Assembly: GCA_036365145.1 (NCBI GenBank) | Contig: JAEOAD010000040.1 | Span: 14,014,501 to 14,078,500, forward strand | From: Orientallactaga sibirica | Taxonomy: Eukaryota; Chordata; Mammalia; Rodentia; Dipodidae | Direction: 5' to 3' | Length of the DNA stretch: 64,000 nt | Shown: positions 20,058-30,242 of the stretch, piece by piece | How positions within the stretch are numbered: the stretch's first letter is position 1 | Layout: each line of letters starts with the position of its first letter | Program-made: the position numbers and the translations under genes | The notes under the pieces: generated by a model | Database searches by the model: none | Told to the model about the DNA's origin: nothing | The model's input: the letters and a program-made list of their open reading frames with translations, nothing else

Positions 20058-20324
20058 AGGTTTAGTTTCTTTCAACAAACAGTTCTAGAAAATACTGTAC
20101 TTTTTTTCTTTAAGTATCCCACCCCCCCCTTTAAGCGAGTCCCTTATTTTGCCTTTTATCTTTTTCTAGAATTCTAGAGCACCTCATTGGACCCTGTTTG
20201 GACTTCAACACATCTTGCGTATCTTGTCATTCTATGACACCCTCAGTAAGTAAATTGTTTATCATTTCACAAATTCCCTACTGAGCCATGTTAAATTATC
20301 ATTGTCTAACACAACCAATGAGTG

Positions 20325-20512
20325 TTTTTGTTTGTTTGTTTGTAAGCAGAGACAGAGAGGTCAGAGAGAGAGACAGAGTGGGCAACCTAGCCACTGCAAA
20401 CAAACTCCAGATGCATGCGCCACTTTGTGCATCTGGGTTTATGTTGGTACTGGGAAATCGAATCTAGGTCATTAGGCTTTTCAGGCAAGTGCCTTAACCC
20501 TAAGCCAGCCCC
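20325..20512 (-). mobile_element. DIP-type SINE
   Basis: Antisense copy with a TTTG-type tail complement and a small deletion at 'gggcaacctagccactgc'. Head lacks 'atctct'. Confidence 0.87.
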
Positions 20513-20569
20513 AGTGAGCATTCATTTTTATTGATATGAAATTCAAAATACATAAAATAAAAGAAAGAA

Positions 20570-20725
20570 CAGGAGTAGCAGCGCATGCCTTTAATCCCAG
20601 CACTTGGGAGGCAGAAGTGGGAGGATCACTGTGAGTTCGAGGCCACCCTGAGACTACATAGTGAATTCCAGGTCAGTCTGGGCTAGAGCGAGACCATACC
20701 TTGAAAACCCAAAATAAATAAATAA
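20570..20725 (+). mobile_element. B1 SINE
   Basis: Sense copy with diverged 5' end ('gaacaggagtagcagcgc') and an AATAAATAAATAAA tail. aataaaagaaa repeats on both sides (20,558 and 20,724). Confidence 0.9.
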
Positions 20726-20804
20726 ATAAAAGAAATTCAAGTCATTTCAGCTGTTCTACGACAGTCATGACACCACGTACACACACTTATTTCACCAGAC
20801 CACT

Positions 20805-21175
20805 GTCATCAACCCACAGTGACACCCTGTGCCAGTTAGGCTGTTGCATTTCACTGCTCCCCCTCCTCCCCTGGTGCCAGTCTACCTTCTGCATCTATGA
20901 GTTTACCTGTTCCGAGTGGTGCATGTAAGTAGCATCTGCCAACATGTGATATTTTTGGCTTCTTTCATTCTTTCATTGAGTGTTTTCAAGGCTCGTCCAG
21001 GACTCGTCCATGTTTCGGAGTTTTATTTGCGAAGGCACAAGTAATATTGCCCAGTATGAATACGCCACATTCATCTCCAGCTGGACATATGGGCTGTCGA
21101 CTGACTTTGCCTATTGTGAGTCATTGAGTGCCCGCCTTCAAGTTCTTTGCATTATATTGCCAGGAGTGCAGCTTA
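20805..21175 (-). mobile_element. L1M-type LINE fragment
   Basis: Antisense old L1 3' region: 'cctggtgccagtctaccttc', 'ctatgagtttacctgttccg', 'tttcaaggctcgtccagg', 'cagtatgaatacgccacatt', 'gactttgcctattgtgag' match the L1 pattern in order. Heavily diverged, no frame intact. Confidence 0.65.
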
Positions 21176-21256
21176 GGGGTATTATAATAATTTAATAATA
21201 ATCAAATGATAACAATAATTTAACTTTTAAGCACTTCAAAATGGAATTAATTTTTT

Positions 21257-21487
21257 TAACTTCTTTTTTTATTTTAGAGAGAGCTAGAGAGAAAGAGAGA
21301 GAGAATTGGTTCCCCAGGGCCTCAGCCACTGCAATCGAACTCCAGATGGTTGCGCCACCTAGTGGGCATGTGCAACCTCATGCTTACCTCACCTTTGTGC
21401 GGCTGGCTTATGTGGGATCTGGAGAGTCAAAGATGGGTCCTTAGGCTTTGCAGGCAAGTGCCTTAACCCCTGAGCTATCTCTCCAGT
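21257..21487 (-). mobile_element. DIP-type SINE, long variant
   Basis: Antisense copy with the extra middle segment ('gccacctagtgggcatgtgc' then 'ctcatgcttacctcacc'), the counterpart of the insert at 10,600 and 35,790. Confidence 0.87.
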
Positions 21488-21527
21488 TCCTTGAAGCGGG
21501 ATCCATTTTTAAAAATTTGCTAGTGAT

Positions 21528-21845
21528 GGGGCTGGAGAGATAGCTCAACAAGTGAGAGCACGTCCATGTAAGCACAAGACAGTGAAGGGGCCTGAAGCCC
21601 TCTGAGTTCCATTCTCACACAAATAGCTGGGCATGGCCACGCATGTCTGTGACACCAGCCTTGTATGGAGTAGAGAGTGGAGACCACTGGAGCTCATCAA
21701 GATGGCAAGATCAAGGAAGTACGTGGATGAGCAATGGAGAAGAGGACTTCCCGCCTTCTCCTCTGGCCTTGTGTATATCATTGCACATACCACACACACA
21801 TGCATGGCACACTGTACCACACATACACATACCACACATAAGTGA
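21528..21845 (+). mobile_element. B3/B4-type SINE
   Basis: Sense composite: DIP-like head 'gggctggagagatagctc', then 'agctgggcatggccacgcat', 'gacaccagccttgtatgg' and a CA-rich 3' end at 21,781-21,845. Confidence 0.6.
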
Positions 21846-22422
21846 CACAAAACCATACACACGCATTTTCAGAACTATTTGCTTGTGCTTATGGCCTTTT
21901 GTAACTGCTTCTATTCAAAAACCTCCAGTTTCTGCAAAGTTGCTATTAAATTTAATCTCAAGAAATGGCTCTAACATCAAAAATTTCACCGCTCTGAGCT
22001 TACCGTCTGTGGTTTCTGGTGGCTGTCAATCACAGCGTTCAATTTGCGTGCACATTTTCATTTATACTGAGCCGTCACGTTCGATGAAACTATTTACTGG
22101 AATCCCCAAGGGGCTTAGGCTGCCTCTGTGTGTTCAGTTGTGTAGACTACCTGTCAACCTAGGGACAGGTTAAAATAAGTTCTCTACTGTGGTGCCTGTA
22201 CCCCATAGGTGGAGTGAATTTGGGTTGCATACCATCTGATGAAAGGCTTAAAGCAATTTTCACAGAAGAGTCATTATTTTCTTTTTCTTGCCACTATCAT
22301 TCAACCAGCATTAAGGTCAAAACAGGCAATGTTGGGAAAAGCAAGTTTCATGGCTCCCTCCCTTTTTTTTTCTTAATTCTCTGGGTTTATCTCTGTTAAG
22401 TAAATAGTTCCCAAAGTAAAAA
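21846..22422. other. SINE-free unique block (candidate conserved element)
   Basis: AT-rich unique DNA with stretches such as ttgctattaaatttaatc and gtggctgtcaatcacagcg. A 176-codon frame reaching in from 21,643 begins inside the SINE and CA repeat and has no domain. Confidence 0.4.
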
Positions 22423-22436
22423 GAACATTGCCATCA

Positions 22437-22603
22437 ATGAGCCAGGCATGATGGCACACTCCTTTAATCCCAGCACTCAGGAGGCAGAGGTAGGAGGATC
22501 ACCATGAGTTCTAGGCCAACCTGAGACTACATAGTGAATTCCAGATCAGCGTGGGCCACAGTGAGACCCTATCTTGAAAAAGCAAAAAATAAAAAAAATA
22601 AAA
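22437..22603 (+). mobile_element. B1 SINE
   Basis: Full-length sense copy. Duplications aacattgccatcaa at 22,423-22,436 and aacatttgccatcaa at 22,604-22,618 (one T longer). Confidence 0.92.
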
Positions 22604-22710
22604 AACATTTGCCATCAACAGAGGAAACCAACATAGTAAATAAGTTTATATCACTTAATATCTTAACATTAAAATACATAAAGCATAGAACTGGCACAGA
22701 TTTAAAGGGT

Positions 22711-22793
22711 GTGGCAGTTACTCTTTTGTTGCTGGACAAAACACCTGATCCGAAGTAGCTTATGGAAGAAATGGGTTTATTTTAGCTTACAGG
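22711..22793 (-). mobile_element. Rodent MaLR-like LTR, first part
   Basis: 'tgtggcagttactcttttg...cacctgatcc...tagcttatggaagaa...ggtttattttagcttac' is the antisense 3' end of a rodent MaLR-like LTR. Interrupted by a SINE. Confidence 0.6.
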
Positions 22794-22994
22794 TTTTTTT
22801 TAAATTTTATTTATTAATTTGAGAGAGGGAGGCTAACAGAGAGAATGGACACCCAGGGTTTCTAGCCACTGAGAATGAACTCCAGATGCATGCACCACCA
22901 TGTGTGTCTGGCTTCCATGGGCACTGAGGAATTGAACCTGGGTCCTTAGGCTTTGCAGGCAAGCGCCTTAACTGCTAAGCCATCTCTCCAGCCC
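22794..22994 (-). mobile_element. DIP-type SINE
   Basis: Antisense copy inserted in the LTR, with gcttaca repeated on both sides (about 22,785 and 22,998). Confidence 0.9.
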
Positions 22995-23271
22995 TTGGCT
23001 TACACTTTTGAGAGAAAGTTTCATCATGGCTGGGAAAGCATGGCACAAGCACACAGCAGGGAGTCATATCTTGTCACATCAGCAGGGAGGAAGCAGCTAT
23101 TCATACCCAATGGGATTCGACTAACAAGCCTCAAGGTTTACCCTTAGTGACACACCTCCTCCAGCAGGACTCCACCTCTCAAAGGCTCCACCTCCTGTGC
23201 ATCAAGTATCAAGCAGGAGGCTTACTCACAGACCCAGGAGGCTATGGGGATAGTTGACATTCAAACCGTCA
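22995..23271 (-). mobile_element. Rodent MaLR-like LTR, second part
   Basis: Continues with 'tcatcatggctgggaaagca', 'cacacctcctccagcagga', 'tctcaaaggctccacctcc' and ends 'attcaaaccgtcaca', the antisense 5' terminus of the LTR. Confidence 0.6.
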
Positions 23272-23439
23272 CAAAGAGATAAGCAAATCAAATCCTAAAA
23301 GCTAGAAATTTTAATCTACCACTCTTATATATCACACACAGGTCAGGAAAAGCAGGAAATTTGAATTACACAGCAACAAGCTTAATAGGATTTATACACA
23401 TGCAACATACTATCTGGCAATAGGATTCACATTCATTTT

Positions 23440-23648
23440 TTAAAAATTGATTTATTTGCAAGCAGAGAGAGACAGTGAGAAGAGTGACAGAGAGAATGGG
23501 CACACCAGGGCCTCCAGCCACCGCAAACAAACTCCAGGTGCATGCACCACTTTGTGCATCTGGCTTTATGTGGGTACTGGGGAATCCAACCAGAGTCATT
23601 ATGTTTTGCAGGAAAGCGTCTTAACTGCTGAGCCATCTCGCCAGCCCC
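23440..23648 (-). mobile_element. DIP-type SINE
   Basis: Antisense copy flanked by attcacattc at 23,424 and 23,652. Head 'ccatctcgccagcccc'. Confidence 0.91.
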
Positions 23649-23662
23649 AGAATTCACATTCT

Positions 23663-24205
23663 GTACATGCCAAGTCTGGACCCACACTGATAAGGAGAGC
23701 ACTTGGCCAGTGTCAGGCTGAACTTCCGGCTTAGTTCCCTTACACTGCTGGGCTACACGGAATTCTCGTGGGCAATTTTGGAGGACGAGAGGGAAGCGAT
23801 GGTTACCCATCTGCAAGCTTGCCTTGGAGTGCAGCAGACATTGGGGCTGCCATTGCTCCCCTCCGCTGGACCTTCCTTCAGCAGTGCTGACCCCTGGTGT
23901 CTTTCACTCTGTGACAAGGCATCCTGGCTTCCCTTGTCCCTGAGGTCAGAGGCTATAGAGTGAGCACTGCCTCGTGGAGGCATGACCCATGCCTGTGGGT
24001 TCTGGCCTGAGAGTATCTGCCCCTCCCCTTGCTAGAGACGTCACACGCCAGAGTGGACACAACATCAATGCCCTCCCAAGATTGCTGCTTAACCAGCTGC
24101 CGTGTTGCCTGTGGGGAAGACGTTCCTGTGACAACTCAGTGTCTCCTAGTGATGTTAAAGTCTGCTTTGTAAACCCAGGAAAAGTTATGAAGGATTGAGA
24201 ACAGA
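23663..24205. other. Unique DNA, no gene seen
   Basis: GC-balanced unique sequence. Frames of 69-114 codons overlap on both strands at 23,700-24,290, without domains. None is credible as an exon. Confidence 0.45.
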
Positions 24206-24590
24206 GGTGCTGGAGAGATGGATCGGTGGGTAAGAAAGGCACTTGCTGGGCACACAAGAGGAACTGAGTTTGGATCCCCAGAACCCACATAAATTCCAGC
24301 AGGGTTTGGCAGCGTGCCTCTAATCCTAGAGGTCAGGAGGTGGAGATAGGGGATCCCCAGAGCATGCTGGGTAGATAGACTAGCTAGAGCTGTTAGCTCT
24401 GAGTTCAGGTGAGACTCTGCCTCAATAAATATTCAGTAAATAAGGTAGGGAGTGGTCAGGGAACGACATCTGACATTAATCTCTCACCTCCACATGCATG
24501 CACACACACTCAAACACCCATGCACACACATGTCTTCACAGTATGAACATACAAACAAACACAATCACACCTACACATGCAAATGAAAGA
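24206..24590 (+). mobile_element. B3/B4-type SINE, complete
   Basis: Best copy of the composite: head 'gctggagagatggatcgg', 'gtttggatccccagaaccc', a B1-like middle ('gcgtgcctctaatcctagag'), 'gatccccagagcatgctggg', 'gagactctgcctcaataaat', then 'cagggaacgacatctgac...atctctcacctccacatgca' and a CA-rich end. Confidence 0.7.
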
Positions 24591-24597
24591 ATTGACG

Positions 24598-24815
24598 GGG
24601 CTGGAGAGATGGTTTAGCGGTTGAGGCACTTTCCTGCGAAACCTAATGACCCACGTTCCATTCCCCAGTCCCCCATGTAAGCCAGATGCCCAAAGTGGCA
24701 CATGCATCTGGAGTTCCTTTGCAGTGGCTGGAGGCTCTGGCGTGCCCATTCTCTCTCTATCTGCCTCTTCTCTCTCTCTCTCTCTCCTCTTTCAAATAAA
24801 TAAATAAATAAAACA
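24598..24815 (+). mobile_element. DIP-type SINE
   Basis: Full-length sense copy immediately after the composite SINE, with AAATAAATAAATAAAT tail. Confidence 0.92.
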
Positions 24816-24831
24816 TTTATTTATTTTTTAA

Positions 24832-24973
24832 ATTTTGTTTTGTTTTGTTTTGTTTTTCAAGGTAGGGTCTCGCTCTAGCCCAGGCTGACCTGGAATTCAC
24901 TATGTGGTCTCAGGCTGGCCTCCAACTCACAGTGATTCTCCCACCTCTGCCTCGCAAGTGCTGTGACTAAAAT
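24832..24973 (-). mobile_element. B1 SINE, 5'-truncated
   Basis: Antisense, with a (TTTTG)n tail complement. It stops at 'caagtgctgtgactaaa', lacking the terminal ~25 bases of the B1 start. Confidence 0.88.
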
Positions 24974-24994
24974 ATTTTTTTCCAGTAGCATTTT

Positions 24995-25001
24995 TAAAAT
25001 T

Positions 25002-25048
<47 letters not shown>

Positions 25049-25223
25049 TTTGAGAGAGAGAGACAGATAAAGAATGGGTGCACCAGGGCCTCCAGCCATT
25101 GCAAACGAACTCCAGCATAAACGCCCCCTTGTGCATCTGGCATATGTGGGTACTGGGGAATTGAACCTGGGTCCTTAGGCTTTGCAGGCAAACAGCTTAA
25201 CTGCTAAGCCATCTCTCCAGTCC
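24995..25223 (-). mobile_element. DIP-type SINE with expanded tail
   Basis: Antisense copy whose tail has grown to about 12 TTTA units (25,004-25,051). cagtagcatttt flanks it at about 24,985 and 25,226. Confidence 0.92.
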
Positions 25224-25297
25224 TTCAGTAGCATTTTACCTGCCGTTTCTCCACTTCTCACAAGAATAAATAAAATATTTTTTAAAAAAAGAATTGA

Positions 25298-25515
25298 GGG
25301 ACTGGAGAAATGGCTTACCAGTTAAGGCCTTTGCCTGCAAAGCCAAGGGACCCTAGTTTGATCCCCCAGGACCCACGTAAGCCAAATGTACAAGGGGCGC
25401 AGGCATCGGGAGTTCATCTGGAGGCCCTGGTGCACCCATTCTCTCTCTCTCTCTCTCTCTCCCTCTTTCGCCCTCTTTCTCTCTCTCTCTCAAATAAATT
25501 ATATTATATATATTT
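25298..25515 (+). mobile_element. DIP-type SINE
   Basis: Sense copy missing the 'ttgcagtgg' part of the middle ('gttcatctggaggccctgg') and with a long CT block. aaaagaatt flanks both sides. Confidence 0.9.
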
Positions 25516-25867
25516 AAAAAAAAGAATTTAGAAGCATGTGGAAAGGCTGAAGTCAGGCATGTAATTCTTCAATTAGGTAAGTAGTTTTGGACAAAATTGT
25601 GGGCATTATGCAGAAAACCTAGAAAACCAGATTAGTTCTCATGCCCTGTGCTTCTGCAGACACAGATATTGACAGTGTCTTTTAAAGAAATAGATCCAAT
25701 AATTAAGCAAATGATTTTGGATTCTTTCTTAAACGCTGCTGCGTTGAATACTGACCTGTTATTAACAATTATGTGTGTGTACCTTCTTGGTTTCTTTTCA
25801 CAGAAGGCCTTGCTGCCTGGTAGCTCGTCGAATACTGTTAACAGCGAGAAAAGCGCTGTTGATTTCT
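25516..25867. other. SINE-free unique block (candidate conserved element)
   Basis: AT-rich: 'ccaataattaagcaaatg' near 25,697 and 'gttattaacaattatgtg' near 25,761 are homeodomain-like. Two opposite frames of 73 and 81 codons cover it, but the antisense pairing and lack of domain argue against coding. Confidence 0.4.
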
Positions 25868-26060
25868 GAACGAACATTCATGAAGCATTTACTCTAAGCC
25901 TTGCTAAGAACTTCCAGAGCATTACCCTATTAATCCTCACAGAACCCTTTGAAGTAGAATATTTTACAGATGAAGCAAGAGGAGGAGAGGGGTTTAGCCA
26001 TTTCTCAGGTCAGACCATGTCCTCACTGCAGATCTGAGATGGAGGCCTCTCGTCTCATCT
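25868..26060 (-). mobile_element. MIR SINE
   Basis: 'catgaagcatttactctaag', 'gcattaccctattaatcctc', 'attttacagatgaagcaag' and 'gtttagccatttctcaggtc' follow antisense MIR in order, nearly full length. Confidence 0.8.
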
Positions 26061-26511
26061 CCACGCTCTGCGTTCTCATCCCCCACTGCTATTCATCAGG
26101 GCAAAAGCGAATGTCGTAAGCACGTGCTGTGTTGTTGTCATACCCTATGGGTTTTGGCACCTCAGAGGATCCCATTATATCATTTTTTTTTAATATCAGG
26201 GGCTAACCTAGGCATCACCAGAATCTTAGCTGTTAAGTCAAAGTCATGTTCAGGGAGTCTTGTAAGCCAAACCAAAATATGTTAATACGGAGACTCTGAT
26301 ACCATGTCTGTATGCAGAAGGCTCTCAAAGGGGGCCCCAACAACTCTTGAGCTCTTGCAGGGGTTTGTGGAAGTGTATATTTTGTCCCCAAGAACACATC
26401 TGTGTGAAGCTACGTTTTCTTCTTACATTTGAACCAAAACAACATATATCAGTCTGAGTGTGGAAGCGGGTCCAAGGACCTAATGATTTGCTATTGCGCT
26501 GCAGGAAAAAG
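26061..26511. other. Unique DNA, no gene seen
   Basis: Unique, with a T-run at 26,182-26,192. A 90-codon antisense frame at 26,325-26,597 runs into the next SINE relic and is not credible. Confidence 0.4.
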
Positions 26512-26677
26512 AGGCTTCCAAACATGCATGGGTGTGCCAGGCTGTCCTGCTGCTGCAAACAAACACCACACAGCTGTAACACTTTTGCATTTGGCATAAG
26601 TGGGTGGTGGGGGAATTGAACCCAGGCTGGCAGGCTTTGCAGGGAAGGATCTTAAACAGAGCCCTCTTCCTAGTCCA
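26512..26677 (-). mobile_element. Old DIP-type SINE
   Basis: Antisense and clearly more diverged than the others: 'gggtgtgccaggctgtcctg', 'ttgcatttggcataagtgg', 'gaattgaacccaggctggc'. Tail lost. Confidence 0.75.
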
Positions 26678-27274
26678 CTATTTACTTAATTTCTTACATG
26701 GTAAATATGGACAAATTTGATCTTCAGAAACAAAAGTGTTTTGGAGTCCTGTGCATTTTAAAAATTATGTTACAGGGAACTTTGAGGTGCGTTCTGCTAT
26801 ATAAGTTACATACTTGCCGAGAACGGAGCTTCTGACAGAACGGCTATTAGCCCCAGCCTTATCAAACCTGAGGGGGATACAGAAATGGAGACGCTATACA
26901 GAGACGCTGTGTTTATAGTTGGTATATTCTTTTCTTTTTTCCGCCAAAGGACCCTGAGGCAAGTATTAGTCTTTGCACTGGAGAGTCAACACTGAGAACT
27001 AAACCAAAATGAAGGTGGTAAAATGAATAATAACAAAAAAAAAAAAAAAAAAGAGCACTGCTCAGCACCTCTCAATGGTTACGACACCCCCACAAGACCA
27101 GCACGGCTCTGAGCCCACCAACATCTCGCTATGGAGACAACGGAGGAGGACAAAAGGAATGCGACACCAAGACAGAGAGAGGACCGCCTTGAAAGAGGGA
27201 GGGTGGAGGAGAGCGGACAAAAGAGGATTATGGGACGGGAACGGGAGCAAATTACTTTATGTTCAGATATTAAA
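26678..27274. other. Unique DNA, no gene seen
   Basis: SINE-free, with an A-run at 27,035-27,052. AT-rich left half. Frames at 27,062-27,356 overlap in three phases and look like chance. Confidence 0.42.
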
Positions 27275-27984
27275 GTTGCCAATTTATTTTAAGTCTTTTA
27301 AATTATTTTTTGCCTTTTTATTGACAACTTCTATACTTACAGACAATAAACCATAATTCCCTCCCCTCCCCCACTTTCCCTTTCACAGCTTCATTCTCCA
27401 TCATATCCCCTCCCTCTCTCCATTAGTCTCTCTTTTAATTTGATGTCATCATCTTTTTCTCCTATTATGAGGGTCTTGTGAAGGTATTGCTAGGCACTGC
27501 GAGGTCATGGATATCGAGGCCAATTTCTGTCTGGACAGTCGCATTGTAATGATTCCTACCCTTCCTTTAGCTCTTACATTCTTTCCTCCACCTCTTCCGC
27601 AATGGACCCTGAGCCTTGGAAGGTGTGATAGAGATGTTTCAGTGCTGGACACTCCTCCATCACATCTTCTCAGCACTATGGTATCTTTTGGGTCATCCCA
27701 GTGGTCATAGCCATCTGAAAAGAGAAGCTTCTCTAACCAAAATTGAGAGTAGCATTAATATATGGGTATGAACATTAAGTAAAGCACTTACAGGGCAGTT
27801 TGGTGCGCATAACATATGCATTTAGCCAGACAAGAGCAGGCATCACACCCCTAATGCTCATGACCTCCCCCACCATAGGCTTTTGGTTAGGTTTTCAGTC
27901 CCGGGCATGTATTCCCTCCCATAGAGCGGGTCTCCAGTCCAATTAGAGAGCAGTTGGTTTCCCCATTATTGTTTTTGGGGGGGA
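27275..27984. mobile_element. Rodent L1-like dispersed repeat
   Basis: 'tattgacaacttctatactt', 'ccactttccctttcacagc', 'ggtcatggatatcgaggcc', 'gcaatggaccctgagcc', 'attaatatatgggtatg' and 'ccagtccaattagagagcag' form a pattern I associate with the non-coding part of a rodent L1-type element. A related segment occurs at 29,125. Orientation not settled. Confidence 0.5.
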
Positions 27985-28132
27985 GGGGAGGGTCAAGGTA
28001 GGGTGTTGCTCTATCCCAGGTTGATCTGGAATTTACTACATAGTCTCAGGCTGGCCTTGAACTCACAGCAATCCTCCTACCTCTGCCTCCCGAAAGCTGG
28101 GATTAAAGGCGTGCGTGCACCACCACGCCCGG
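27985..28132 (-). mobile_element. B1 SINE
   Basis: Antisense copy with a G-rich start (27,976-27,988) and a short duplication 'gcgtgcgtgcacc' near its head. It follows the L1-like segment. Confidence 0.88.
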
Positions 28133-28144
28133 ATGGGGGCAGGT

Positions 28145-28380
28145 ATTATATAGAATAGTCAATAAGGTGGTCTGGACCATAAGTGCCCTCAAAGGCCCAT
28201 GCGTTGAAGGCGTGGTGCTTTCGTGAGGTAGTAGAAGCTTTAAGAAGTTGGGTTACTGGAAGTTGCCCTTGAAGGAGATCTTGAGCAGAGCTTACCTCCT
28301 TTCTGTTTGTATTCCCAGCTGCTGGGACGTGAACCGCTTCCTCCACCACAACCTCCCTGCCACAGGCCCAAAGTGATTAG
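28145..28380 (+). mobile_element. MaLR-like LTR remnant
   Basis: 'gaccataagtgccctcaaag', 'gtagtagaagctttaagaag', 'cccttgaaggagatcttgag', 'gcttcctccaccacaacc' and 'gccacaggcccaaagtg' resemble a MaLR-type LTR, as also at 48,465. Confidence 0.45.
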
Positions 28381-28484
28381 ATGCTTGAAATCAAGTAGGT
28401 GCCCTTAAACACTACTTTCTTCTCTTCGCTGATGACATTTTCCTATTAATTCTCTGTGTTGAATTGGAAAAGTCGGGTAGTAAA

Positions 28485-28576
28485 TGACTATTGAGCATTT
28501 ACTATGGAACAGTTGCTATTCTTCTTGTTAAAGGCTTATGTTCTGGCTTTGGGGGAAAGAATTAGTGAACAAAAAT
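28485..28576 (-). mobile_element. MIR-like fragment, left part
   Basis: 'ctattgagcatttactatgg' is the antisense 3' end of MIR. A B1 insertion separates it from the rest at 28,737. Confidence 0.5.
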
Positions 28577-28582
28577 TCATGT

Positions 28583-28735
28583 AGCTGGTCATAGTGGCGC
28601 ATGTCTTTAATCCCAGCGAGGATCAGAGTAAGTTCAAGGCCAGCCTGAGACTACTAAGACTACATAGTGAGTGCTGCCAGATCAGGCTGGGCTAGAGTGA
28701 GACCCCTCACTTTGAAAAAAAAAAAGAAAAACACC
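28583..28735 (+). mobile_element. B1 SINE
   Basis: Sense copy lacking part of the left arm ('atcccagcgaggatcagag') and with 'gagactactaagactacat', a small local duplication. Confidence 0.88.
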
Positions 28736-28736
28736 T

Positions 28737-28850
28737 TCCCCAAGTCTCTATGAGATAAAATGAGAAAATTAAAGCCCAGGGAAGCTGAATAATTTACCCA
28801 AGGTCACACATTTATTTATCCCATGATTCTAAAGGCAGCCTTCTTAATGC
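28737..28850 (-). mobile_element. MIR-like fragment, right part
   Basis: 'gataaaatgagaaaattaaag...gctgaataatttacccaagg' continues an antisense MIR. Confidence 0.65.
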
Positions 28851-28873
28851 CATAGCTCTTTAAAAAAATTACA

Positions 28874-29118
28874 GGGCTGGAGAGATGGCTTAGTGGTTAA
28901 GAGCTTGCCTGTGAAGCCTAAGGACCCTGGTTCGAGGCTTAATTCCCCAGTACCCATGTAAGCAGATGCACATGGTGATGCATGCATCTGGAGTTTGTTT
29001 GCAGTGGCTGGAGGTCCTGGCACACCCATTCTCTCTCTCTTTCTCTGTCCCTCTCTCTCTCTGTCTCTCTCTGTGTGTCCCTTTCTCTGTCTCTAATAAG
29101 TAAATAAATAAATAAAAA
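28874..29118 (+). mobile_element. DIP-type SINE
   Basis: Sense copy of the 'cctgtgaagcc...ggttcgaggctt' subtype with a long CT block (29,031-29,094). Confidence 0.92.
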
Positions 29119-29124
29119 ACTTTA

Positions 29125-29565
29125 ACTTAAAAAAATTACATTAGTTATAGGCTTACATTCCCTCTCCCCCTGATAGGTTCCTCCATTTCCCTGACAACCC
29201 TCCTCAGTGGAGTTCCTGGTGTCCACTGTGGGGGGGTCTCTGTGATGGGGGGGGTTATGCCTCAGGATATTTTTACCACCCTGTGGCTCTTACAATCTTC
29301 CCACCCCCTCTTCAGCAATGATCCCTGAGCCTTGGCAGGTCTGTTGGCAGTTTGGTTTAGCGTTACGTTCCCGGTGGCCTCTGTGTTTCTTCTTTGATGT
29401 GTTTTGAGTCACCACAGTGTCTGTCGCCATTCCCCTGGAGCTGGTTGTCAGGCTAGTGGTGGGAGCAACACGCCTGGCACTGCTCTCTCTGCAATTGCTC
29501 CTGGGACCAGTTCAATGTGGTAGAGGTGGCACATCTCATGGTAGGCAAGATGGCTATCTTTTCTT
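29125..29565. mobile_element. Rodent L1-like dispersed repeat, left part
   Basis: 'gtggctcttacaatcttcc' and 'gcaatgatccctgagccttg' parallel the 27,275 element. G-runs lie at 29,230-29,256. Interrupted by the SINE nest at 29,566; 14 bases, ggctatcttttctt, occur at 29,552-29,565 and 30,243-30,256. Confidence 0.5.
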
Positions 29566-29786
29566 TTTAATTTTTTTGTTTATTTATTTATTTGAGAGTG
29601 ACAGAGAGAGAAAGAGGCAGATAGATAGAGAATGGGTACTTCAGAGCCTCCAGCCACTGCAAACGACTCCAGATGCATGCGCTGCTTTGTGCATCTGGCT
29701 TACGTGGGTCCTGGGGAATTGAGCCTCGAACTGGGGTTCTTAGGCTTCACAGGCAAGTGCTTAACCACGTAGTCATCTCTCCAGCC
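29566..29786 (-). mobile_element. DIP-type SINE
   Basis: Antisense, left member of a three-SINE nest. Its head 'catctctccagcc' abuts a second ctcttttcttttt stretch. Confidence 0.9.
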
Positions 29787-29817
29787 TCTTTTCTTTTTGT
29801 TTTTAAATTTTTATTTA

Positions 29818-29974
29818 TTTATTTATTTTTTGTTTTTCAAGGTAGGGTCTCACTCTGGTCCAGGCTGACTTGGAATTAACTATGTAGTCTCAGGGTGGCC
29901 TTGAACTGTTGGTGATCCTCCTACCTCTGCCTCCCAAGTGCTAGGATTAAAGGTGTGTGCCACCATGCCCGGCT
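29818..29974 (-). mobile_element. B1 SINE
   Basis: Antisense full-length middle member of the nest. cttttcttt on both sides (about 29,789 and 29,977) fits its target duplication. Confidence 0.91.
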
Positions 29975-29988
29975 GCCTTTTCTTTAAA

Positions 29989-29991
<3 letters not shown>

Positions 29992-30035
<44 letters not shown>

Positions 30036-30047
30036 ATATATATATAT
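29992..30047. repeat. (TA)n microsatellite
   Basis: About 56 bases of TA with two interruptions (tgtatg). It lies in the tail of the following antisense SINE. Confidence 0.93.
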
Positions 30048-30241
30048 TTGAGAGTGACAGCAGAGAGAGAAAGAGAGAGAGAGAATAGGCACACCAGGGC
30101 CTCCAGCCACTGCAAACGAATTCCAGATGCATGTGTCCCCTTGTGCATCTGGCTTATGTGGGTCCTGGGGAATCGAGCCTTGAACCAGGGTCCTTAAGCT
30201 TCACAGGCAAGTGCTTAACTGCTAAGCCAGCTCTCCAGGCC
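30048..30241 (-). mobile_element. DIP-type SINE
   Basis: Antisense right member of the nest. The TA microsatellite replaces its usual AAATAAAT tail. Confidence 0.9.
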
Positions 30242-30242
30242 C

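Noticed and set aside
21643..22173. 176-codon open frame
   Set aside because: Starts in a composite SINE and its CA-rich end; the remainder is AT-rich unique DNA with no domain.
29229..29256. G-runs as a regulatory G-quadruplex
   Set aside because: Loops between the G-runs are long and irregular and the runs lie in a dispersed repeat; no independent support.
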